Source: Typha latifolia (taxonomy: Eukaryota > Streptophyta > Magnoliopsida > Poales > Typhaceae). Taken from it: DNA of 64,000 bases. The position numbers and the translations under genes were made by a program. A model generated the notes under the pieces. That model ran no database searches and had not been told where the DNA came from. It saw nothing but the letters and a program-made list of their open reading frames with translations. The stretch covers positions 2,131,001 through 2,195,000 of the forward strand of contig CM034112.1 of assembly GCA_019914945.1 (NCBI GenBank), written 5' to 3'. How positions within the stretch are numbered: position 1 is the first letter of the stretch; the number at the start of each line of letters is the position of its first letter. Of the stretch, positions 56,668-64,000 are shown piece by piece.

Positions 56668-57380
56668 TTTTCTTGTAGAAAGCTTGAAAGCTTGAAAGCT
56701 AGTGAACAAGAGAGAACGGAAAGATGATTGTGATGGGATTGAACCTTTGGCTCCCTCTAGTCCCCTATTTATAAAGCAAGATCAGAACCGATGACATAGA
56801 AATTTGGGGAGACACCAAGAATCTCGTTGAACCAACTCCCATGTGCCGTCAATGTAGGTCTTCATTTGCAACGTGGTTCTTGCAGACATTGTTTCAAGCA
56901 GGTTGTCTGCTTCATCACCTCATGGCTGTCATGCCTCAATTGCTAGCGACAAGTTCCACCACACGGGTGCTGCAAGTGGTGAGAGCAACGGGAGAAGAGC
57001 CAATAATGACCCGATAAGAAAAATATATTGCCATGACTCAATCACGAAGTGTAGACCTCAATTTAAAATTTCATCAAGCGCTTGGTGTTTTGAAGAACCA
57101 CGCAGATCTCGATCTGGCATCTTCTTGAGCGGATCCTTTTGGTCCCCTACTTGTGAATTAGCAACAATAGATTAATCCCAGTAACCCACCTCTCATATGC
57201 TGTCGGTGTTAGGTGTCGACTTGCAACGTGGTTCTTGTAGTCATCACCACAAACAGGTTGTGTACGGGATTTATTTTTCTTGTAATACACCTCGTGCATA
57301 CCTGACCTCTTTCTCACTCATGTTTCAATCATTGCCAACAAGATCCACCACACAAGCTTCATATATTTAGGAGTTCTAGG
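56668..57380 (-). promoter_or_regulatory. A9 upstream region: TATA box and two upstream modules
   Basis: The TATA box (CCCTATTTATAAAGC) is at about 56763-56777. Module cores are at about 56872 (TGGTTCTTGCAGACATTGTT) and 57226 (TGGTTCTTGTAGTCATCACC). In this subgroup the two modules differ consistently: GCAGACATTG near the gene and GTAGTCAT farther away. Confidence 0.75.
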
Positions 57381-57873
57381 TATTTTAGTTACCAATTTAC
57401 CATGGCTTCGCCAAGTTCCTACGTGCTTACTTGGAGGGGGCCACACGTGCATTAGAACTTAGAAGCAATTCCGAAGCATCCTTGTTTTGATGACTTGGAA
57501 GCCAAACCGTAATCAGAAGAACTAATGTCAATTAAATTCTATTGCCAAGCTCAAATAACTACAACGATCTGATAGGGATATAATTTCTGATAACTACTTA
57601 TATCAACACATTATAAATCACAATTCTGAAAACTAGAATCACCGAGACGACAGCGATCTAACAGAGAATTACGTGAGCATATCTCCTCTAGTTGCATTTG
57701 AGACCATCTCAGCGTTACAATAGAAGTTCAGCGAGACGATGCAAGCAAAACAATTCACAGAATCAGATTGAAGAACTTCGCATGATCAAAGTTTTTTTGA
57801 TTGTGGAGAACTTTTAATTGGAACAGGAACTATACACATGATCTGTATACAGGAGGGCTAGGAGTATAATAAA
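57381..57873. other. Spacer A9-A10
   Basis: No gene seen. Confidence 0.6.
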
Positions 57874-57910
57874 TGATCAATGTATCCTTTCAAAATGCGG
57901 ACACTGATCA
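57874..57910 (-). other. 3' inverted repeat of A10
   Basis: TGATCAATGTATCC (57874-57887) with GGACACTGATCA (57899-57910), one bulge and one wobble. It starts 34 bases after the stop codon. Confidence 0.65.
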
Positions 57911-57944
57911 CTTTGTACAAGAAAACTGAGTTCCAAGAGACTCT

Positions 57945-58718
57945 TCATGAACAACAGATATTCAGAAGAGAAACTCTGCATTGGATCATTTGCCTGAACA
58001 AGACTTCTAATATATTCTCTAGGCCTTCTATGCTGATCTCCAATGTCTGCAATTGTGTTTGAGCTCTCAATCTCGTCTCATCATCCTCTTTCTCCTCGCC
58101 GCATGCCGCTTTCCTCTTGTGCAATGTCCTTGAGACAAGAGACCACTTGCTAGTCTTTGGCTTGATCATTTGTTTCGCCAAAAATGACAAAACTAGTTGG
58201 AAGAAAGACATAGTGATCTCTCTGGCCTCTACCAACAACCTAACGACCTTTAAGGAATCACAATCTTCGTTGAGAGGAGAACTAGATCCACACTTGGTAG
58301 TCTGTTTCTTGATATCCTTGTTTGCCTTCTTCGTCAGGCGAGCGAAAGCTTGCACTTTGCTTCCCACAGTGGCTTCTCCTCCTCTTCGAAGAGCAGCTTG
58401 CAGGTCCTGAACGTTAATCTTCATCCCAGACAAGCAATCCCTCACTGCACCACAGATGTCCAGCAACTTGATGGACTCTTCCATCTCTTCGTCTACCCAT
58501 TTCTTTTGGTTGGAGTGGGAGAGACCGCATTGGTTGCAAAGAAGCTGCTTGATGTATTCGTACACATCTCCCAGACTATTCAATCCATCGAACACCATCT
58601 GTGCCGTTGAAGAGGATGAAGCCACACAAGCTCTTAGCTTCTGCAGCTCTTCTTCAACCTTGAGGACAAATGAATTGGGTCTTGTGGGCAAGCTGATGGA
58701 TCGCAGATGGCAAGCCAT
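57945..58718 (-). CDS. DUF241 family protein, array copy A10
   Basis: 257 aa, the shortest intact copy. Two in-frame deletions explain this. Fifteen residues are missing from the linker (EEKEDDETRLRAQTQ; the FSSYSCKDL motif is gone), between short TCATC repeats. Three residues are missing in IKQLLCNQCGLSHS, where A11 has CLSSNQ. Otherwise it is very close to A9. It ends RQMIQCRVSLLNICCS, with the double cysteine shared by A11 and A12. Confidence 0.9.
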   Translation of the reverse strand: MACHLRSISLPTRPNSFVLKVEEELQKLRACVASSSSTAQMVFDGLNSLGDVYEYIKQLLCNQCGLSHSNQKKWVDEEMEESIKLLDICGAVRDCLSGMKINVQDLQAALRRGGEATVGSKVQAFARLTKKANKDIKKQTTKCGSSSPLNEDCDSLKVVRLLVEAREITMSFFQLVLSFLAKQMIKPKTSKWSLVSRTLHKRKAACGEEKEDDETRLRAQTQLQTLEISIEGLENILEVLFRQMIQCRVSLLNICCS

Positions 58719-59390
58719 CTTTGTCGCCTTAAGATTCTAAGCTTATGGAGAAGAGAGAAAGGCAAGACGAAGTGTGATGAGATTGAAGCTTTGGCTCCTC
58801 TTAGGCCCCTATTTATAAAAGCAAGATCAGAAACTATGACATAGATAGTTGGGGAGACACCAAGAATCTCCTTGAGCCAACTCCCATGTGCCGTCAATGT
58901 AGGCCTTCGTTTGCGACGTGGTTCTTGCAGACATTGTTCAAACAGGTTGCCCTCTTCATCATCTCAAGGTTGTCATGCCTCAATTATTAGCGACAAGATC
59001 CACCGCACGGGTGCTACAGGTGGTGACCGTATTGAGAGAAGAGCCAAATGATCAGATGAGAGAAAAAAAAAACATATTGCCCATGACTCAATTACGCGGT
59101 GTCGACCTCGTTTAAAAATTCTTCAAGTGCTTGGTGTTTTGAAGAACCACGCAGATTTCGATCTGGCATCTTCTTGAGCAGCAATAGATTAATCGCAGTA
59201 AACCACCTCTCATATGCTGTCGTTGTTATTTGTGTACTCGCAACGTGGTTCTTGTAGTCATTACGACAAACAGGTTATGTACGGTGTGCATTTTTCTAGT
59301 AGGACTCCACATGAGGGTCGATTCATGAACTCTTACACATGCTTCAATTATTGCCAACGAAATCCACCACACAAGCTTCATAGACTAATA
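58719..59390 (-). promoter_or_regulatory. A10 upstream region: TATA box and two upstream modules
   Basis: The TATA box (CCTATTTATAAAAGC) is at about 58808-58822. Module cores are at about 58917 (TGGTTCTTGCAGACATTGTT) and 59243 (TGGTTCTTGTAGTCATTACG). Confidence 0.75.
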
Positions 59391-59899
59391 AAGGACCCTA
59401 ATCAGAACAACTTAATGTCAATTATATTCCATTGGACACATTTAAGCACTAAAAACTGCAGTTATATGATAGGGATAAAATTTTCCAACAATGTATATGA
59501 ACACCTTACTAATGCTTCTGACAACTAGCACTAAGAATTAGTCCCAAAAATAGTTGGAGTAAAATAATTAATCCTTATCACTTGTAAAGACTTAATGAAC
59601 AAAGCTCAAATTTTAAGATGGCATAATTGCTGGCTCAGATGCTCATCTTAGAAGAAATCAAGTGAAGGGAACATCAGTTGCTGCTATAAATGGATTCAAA
59701 AAGAAATCCACTTTCTGATTTGGAGTTGTATAACTACGTCTTTGAGAATATCTGGAAAAAATTTCACTACGACAATGCAAGAGAAAGAATTCATGGAATC
59801 ATGTACAAAACTTCACATGACCATAAAGTTTTTGGGATTGTACAAAATTTTAATTGAAACAGAAACTATCCACTTGAGATGTATACAGAAGGGCTAGGA
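59391..59899. other. Spacer A10-A11
   Basis: No gene seen. Confidence 0.6.
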
Positions 59900-59933
59900 G
59901 ATCAGTGAATCCTTTAAAATTTGGATACTGGTC
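59900..59933 (-). other. 3' inverted repeat of A11
   Basis: GATCAGTGAATCC (59900-59912) with GGATACTGGTC (59923-59933); about nine or ten pairs with a small bulge. It starts 36 bases after the stop codon. Confidence 0.65.
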
Positions 59934-59969
59934 ACTTTGTACAAGAAGTCCAAGATCTGAAGAGACCCT

Positions 59970-60800
59970 TCATGAACAACATATATTCAGAAGAGAAACT
60001 CTGCACTGGATCATCTGCCGGAACAAGCATTCTAATACATTCTCCAGACCTTCTATAATGACTTCCAATCTCTGCAATTGCATTTGAGCTCTCAATGCCG
60101 TCTCATCATTCAAATCCTTGCAAGAATAAGAAGAGAAGATTGAGGCATCATCATCCTCTTTCTCCTCGCCGCATGCCACTCTCCTCTTGTTAAATGTCCT
60201 TGAGACAAGAGACAATTTGCTAGTCTTTGGCTTGATCATTTGTTTTGCCAAAACTGATGAAACAGATTGGAGGAGAGAGATGGTGATCTCTCTAGCCTCT
60301 GTCAACAATCTAACCACCTTTAAGGAACCACACTCCACTTCAACAGGAGAACCAGATCCACATTTGTTGCTACTGTGCTTCTTGATATCCTTGTTTGCCT
60401 TCTTCGCCAAGCGAACGAAAGCTCGCACTTTGCTTTCCATGGCGGCTTCTCCTCCTCTTCGAAGAGCAACTTGTAGCTCTTGAACATTAATTTTCATTGC
60501 GGAAAAGTTATCCCTCATTGCATCACAGATGTCCAGCAACCTGATGGACTCTTCCATTTCTTCCTCTACCAATTTCTTTTGGTTGGAGTGGAAGAGACCA
60601 TTCTGGTTGCTTGACAAGCAAAGAAGCTCCTTGATGCATTCATACAAATCTCCAAGACCTTTCAATCCGTCGAACACCGTGTGCGCGGTTGCAGAGGGTG
60701 AAGCCACGCAAGCTCTTAGCTTCTGCAGCTCTTCTTCAACCTTGAGCACAAGGGAACTGGGTCTTGTGGGCAAGCTGATAGATCGCAGATGGCAAGCCAT
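59970..60800 (-). CDS. DUF241 family protein, array copy A11
   Basis: 276 aa, intact, with full linker (ASIFSSYSCKDLNDETALRA) and the unshortened ELLCLSSNQNGLFHS. It is distinguished by KCGSGSPVEVECGSLKVVRL and by SVSSVLAKQMIKPKTSKLSL (leucine for the otherwise constant tryptophan of TSKWS). Also distinctive is HTVFDGLKGLGDLYECIKEL. It lies between A10 and A12 but does not share their three-residue deletion. Confidence 0.92.
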   Translation of the reverse strand: MACHLRSISLPTRPSSLVLKVEEELQKLRACVASPSATAHTVFDGLKGLGDLYECIKELLCLSSNQNGLFHSNQKKLVEEEMEESIRLLDICDAMRDNFSAMKINVQELQVALRRGGEAAMESKVRAFVRLAKKANKDIKKHSSNKCGSGSPVEVECGSLKVVRLLTEAREITISLLQSVSSVLAKQMIKPKTSKLSLVSRTFNKRRVACGEEKEDDDASIFSSYSCKDLNDETALRAQMQLQRLEVIIEGLENVLECLFRQMIQCRVSLLNICCS

Positions 60801-61500
60801 CTTTGTCGCCTTAAGCTAATGAGGAAGAGGGAGGAGAAAGATGCTGTGATGAGATTGAACCTTTGGCTCCCTCTAGTCCTTTATTTATAAAGCAAGACCG
60901 GGAATTATGACATAGATAGGTGAGGAGACATCAAGAATCTTATTATTAAACCAACTTCTATCTGCTGTCATATGTGGGGCCTTTGTTTGCAACGTGGTTC
61001 TTGCAGACGTTGTTTCAAACAGGTGGTCTTCTTCATCATCCCAAGGCTGCCATGCCTCAATTATTAACGACAAGGTCCACCGCACGGATGCTACAAGTCG
61101 CGAGCGGATTGGTGGATGAGCCAATGATGATCCAATGACAAATATATATTGCCCACGATTCAATGAGCAGGCGTGGAACTCGTTTTAAAAATTCTTCAAG
61201 CGCTTGGATTTTTACAACCACGCAGATCTCGATCCGGCATCTTCTTGAGCTGATCCGTTTGTTCCCCATACTTGTGAATTAGCAACAATAGAAAAATAGA
61301 TTAATCGCAGCATCCCACCTCTCATATGCTGTCGATGTTAGGTGTCCACTTGCAACGTGGTTCTTGTAGTCATTACAACAAACAGGTTGTGTACGAACTT
61401 TATCTTTCTTGTAATACTCCTCGTGGATACCTGATCTCTTTCTTACTCATGCTTCAAATCATTGCCAACAAGATCCACCACACAAGCTTCACAGATTTAG
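60801..61500 (-). promoter_or_regulatory. A11 upstream region: TATA box and two upstream modules
   Basis: The TATA box (CTTTATTTATAAAGC) is at about 60879-60893. Module cores are at about 60992 (TGGTTCTTGCAGACGTTGTT) and 61356 (TGGTTCTTGTAGTCATTACA). Confidence 0.75.
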
Positions 61501-62564
61501 GAGGACTAGGTATTTTAATTACTAATTTACCATCGCTTCGCCGACTTCCTTCGTGCTTTCTCGCAGGGAGGGCCACACGTCCATTAAAAGCAATTCCAAG
61601 GCATCCTTGTTTTGATGACTTGGAAGCCAAACCCTAATCAGAAGAACTAATCTCAATTATATTCTATTGCCCACATATAATATAACCAAAAATAATTGCG
61701 ACAATCTGATAGGGATATAATTTCTGATAACCACTTATATCAAGACCTTATAAATTACAATTCATAAAATCTTTGTCATCTTTTAGACCCAATATAATTA
61801 TGAAAATTTACAGCTTGTTGTACATATGTGGCTTTGCATCTTATCTTTTTCTTACTATGAAATATTGAAACATTTGATAAAATTGTTAAAGAACAAGTTG
61901 ATCCAAACATTTAAAAAAAATATCATGCCTCCAATGAAAACAACAACATAGAACTAGTCTTGAAATTTTTGGAGAACAATGACTTGGGCTTGTCACTGCA
62001 AAGAATTGTTAACATGCATTAATCAACAAATCTGAAAGTTGAAGATGCTTAGCTTATGCATGATAAGTACATCAGTGCTGCTATATATGGATTCAGCTTC
62101 CTAGATTCTTCAAGTATATCAAGCCAAAGCAAATACAAAAGAAAATTCACTTTCTGATATGTAGTAATAGGAATTCAGAGTTAAGAAACAAAGAATGCTA
62201 TCAATTTCCTCTCTAAGATAACAGTTGAAGAATGCAGTAGTACTATGCAAACAAAGCATGTCAATAGAAGTAAAGAGGCAAGAGTAAAAAATATATAATT
62301 ATGTTAATCATAAATATGAAGTTCTTCTCAGAACAACTGGCTCTACATGACCATATCTCGTTATATAAGAATTTGGAGCTGGATATCTACATGCCTTTGA
62401 GACTATCCCCGCATTAAAATAGAAGTTCACCAAGACAATCCAATCAAAACAATTCACAGAATCAGGTAGAAGAACTTCACATGATCAAAGTTTTTGTGAT
62501 TGTGTAGAACTTTTAATTGAAACAGGAACTAGATGAATTGTATACAGGAGTGTTAGGAGTAGAA
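61501..62564. other. Spacer A11-A12
   Basis: AT-rich. 61510-61660 repeats the distal flank of A9 (57370-57530) almost word for word. No gene seen. Confidence 0.6.
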
Positions 62565-62602
62565 GTGATCAATGCACCCTTTAAAATGCGGATACTGATC
62601 AC
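62565..62602 (-). other. 3' inverted repeat of A12
   Basis: GTGATCA (62565-62571) with TGATCAC (62596-62602), extended inward imperfectly. It starts 33 bases after the stop codon. Confidence 0.65.
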
Positions 62603-62635
62603 TTTGTATAAGGAAACTAAGTTCCAAGAGACTCT

Positions 62636-63457
62636 TCATGAACAACAGATATTCAGAAGAGAAACTCTGCATTGGATCATCCGCCGGAACAAGCATTCTA
62701 ATCCATTCTCCAGACCTTCTATGCTGACCTCCAATGTCTGCAATTGCATTTGAGCTCTCAGTGCCCTCTCATCATCCAAATCCTTGCAGGAATAAGAAGA
62801 GAAGATTGAAGCATTGTCATCCTCTTTCTCCTCGTCGCATGCCACTCTCCTCTTCTGAAATGTCCTTGAGACAAGAGACCACTTGCTACTCTTTGGTCTG
62901 ACCATTTGTTTCACCAATACTGACAGAACAGATTGGAGGAGAGTGATAGTGATGTCTCTAGCCTCTGTCAACAATCTAACAATCTTTAAGGAATGATAAT
63001 CTTCATTGGAAGGAGAACTAGATCCACATTTGTTCCTTGTCTGCTTCTTGATATTCTTGTTTGCCTTCTTTGCCAAGCGACCGAAAGCTTGCACTTTGCT
63101 TTCCGTAGCAGCTTCTCCTCCTCTTCGGAGAGCAGCTTGTAGGTCTTGAACATTAATTTTCATCATGGACAAGTTATCCCTCGTTGCACCACAGATGTCC
63201 AGCAACTTAATGGACTCTTCCATTTCTTCCTCAATCCATTTCTTTTGGTTGGAGTGGAAAAGACCATTTTGGTTGCAAAGAAGCTCCTTGATGCATTCAT
63301 ACAGATCTCCCAGACTATTGAATCCATCGAACACCATCTGCGGCATTGACGAGGATGAAGCTACACAAGCTCTTAGCTTCTGCAGCTCTTCTTCAACCTT
63401 GAGGACAAGCGAATTGGGTATCGTGGGCAAGCTGATGGATCGCAAATGGCAAGCCAT
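62636..63457 (-). CDS. DUF241 family protein, array copy A12
   Basis: 273 aa, intact. Blocks: MACHLRSISLPTIPNS (isoleucine for arginine), MPQMVFDGFNSLGDLYECIK, ELLCNQNGLFHSNQKKW (same three-residue deletion as A10), QAALRRGGEAATESKVQAFG, LQSVLSVLVKQMVRPKSSKW and FQKRRVACDEEKEDDNASIF. It has the full linker and ends RRMIQCRVSLLNICCS. It is the last copy in the window; the partial module at the right edge implies the array continues. Confidence 0.92.
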   Translation of the reverse strand: MACHLRSISLPTIPNSLVLKVEEELQKLRACVASSSSMPQMVFDGFNSLGDLYECIKELLCNQNGLFHSNQKKWIEEEMEESIKLLDICGATRDNLSMMKINVQDLQAALRRGGEAATESKVQAFGRLAKKANKNIKKQTRNKCGSSSPSNEDYHSLKIVRLLTEARDITITLLQSVLSVLVKQMVRPKSSKWSLVSRTFQKRRVACDEEKEDDNASIFSSYSCKDLDDERALRAQMQLQTLEVSIEGLENGLECLFRRMIQCRVSLLNICCS

Positions 63458-64000
63458 CTTTGCCGTAAAAGTTAATGAGAGAGAGGGAGAGAGAGAGAGA
63501 GAATAATGTGATGGGATTGAATATTTGGCTCCCTCTAGTCCCTATTTATAAAGCAAGATCAGAAACTAAGTCATAGATAGTTGAAGACACCAAGAATCTC
63601 ATTGAACCAACCCCCATGTGCTGCCAATGTAGGTCTCTGTTTGCAACATGGTTCTTGCAGACATTGTTTCAAACAAGTTGTCTTCTTCACCATCTCAAGG
63701 CTGTCTTGACACAATTATTAGCGACAAGATCCACCGCACGGATGCTACAAGTGGTGAGCATATTCAGAAAAGAGACAATAATAGGTCTGATGAGAAAATT
63801 ATATTGCCCACGACTTGATGAAAAGGTGTAGAACTCGTTTTAAAATTCTTCATGTGCTTGGTGTTTGGAGAACCACGAATATATCGATCCCGGCATCTTC
63901 TTGAGCTGATCCGTTTTCTCCCCCTACTTGTCACTTAGCAACATTAGATTAATTGCAGCAACCCACCTCTTATATGTTGTCGCCATTAGTTGTCGACTTC
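63458..64000 (-). promoter_or_regulatory. A12 upstream region: TATA box, proximal module and start of the distal module
   Basis: A GA microsatellite occupies about 63478-63503 of the leader. The TATA box (CCCTATTTATAAAGC) is at about 63540-63554. The proximal module core is at about 63646 (TGGTTCTTGCAGACATTGTT). The distal module begins at about 63962 (cccacctcttatatgttgtc) and is cut by the window end. Confidence 0.75.

Noticed and set aside
56396..56695. Open frames on the strand opposite the DUF241 genes, similar between copies (also near 58117-58410, 60187-60483, 40065-40404)
   Set aside because: They lie antisense to conserved coding sequence and are similar only because the genes are; no independent start or promoter.
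38431..63831. Short plus-strand frames beginning MVLADIV... or containing ...CSHYNKQVV... over the upstream modules
   Set aside because: Frames differ from copy to copy and are broken; the conserved entity is the DNA module, not a peptide.

Overview
This is nuclear DNA of a flowering plant. The genes are intron-rich with GT-AG introns (and one GC-AG intron), one protein has a plastid-type N-terminal extension, the spacers are AT-rich with microsatellites and retroelement scraps, and the second half is a large tandem family found only in plants (DUF241). The GC-rich exons of the gene at 30.7-32.1 kb and the long introns would fit a non-grass monocot such as a palm, but that placement is a weak guess.

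Left half (1-32 kb), five single-copy genes. (1) A histidine-phosphatase/phosphoglycerate-mutase-like gene on the minus strand, cut by the left edge (exons 17-79, 990-1118, 1310-1390, 1986-2081). (2) Divergent to it, SLY1, a Sec1/Munc18 protein of ER-Golgi fusion (2472-4422). (3) An 11-exon M14 zinc carboxypeptidase with signal peptide and C-terminal membrane anchor (7858-12786). (4) Convergent with it, a 14-exon MATE transporter of the DTX45 type (13179-24004, minus) with a GC-AG intron and a 1.9-kb insertion in one intron. (5) A two-exon Golgi-type type II membrane protein, probably DUF7796 (30667-32064), preceded by a 7-codon upstream ORF. Between 4 and 5 lies an unidentified, apparently decayed plus-strand coding region (about 26.0-28.8 kb). 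Exons were assembled by hand from splice signals and reading-frame continuity.

Right half (34-64 kb), a head-to-tail array of DUF241 genes, all on the minus strand and all intronless: eleven intact copies (called A1-A7 and A9-A12 here), one doubly deleted pseudogene (A8, near 54.2 kb) and the stub of a lost copy near 50.9 kb. A4-A6 form one subgroup with a unit of about 3.1 kb, and A9-A12 another with about 2-2.7 kb. The array runs off the right edge.

The most interesting signals are non-coding and belong to the array. Every intact copy has an inverted repeat 25-43 bases after its stop codon whose arms differ between copies yet still pair, including paired changes. Every copy from A2 onward also carries, upstream of a TATA box, two copies of a module of about 150 bp (22 copies seen). 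Together they suggest a repeated gene cassette with its own promoter module and a structured 3' UTR.
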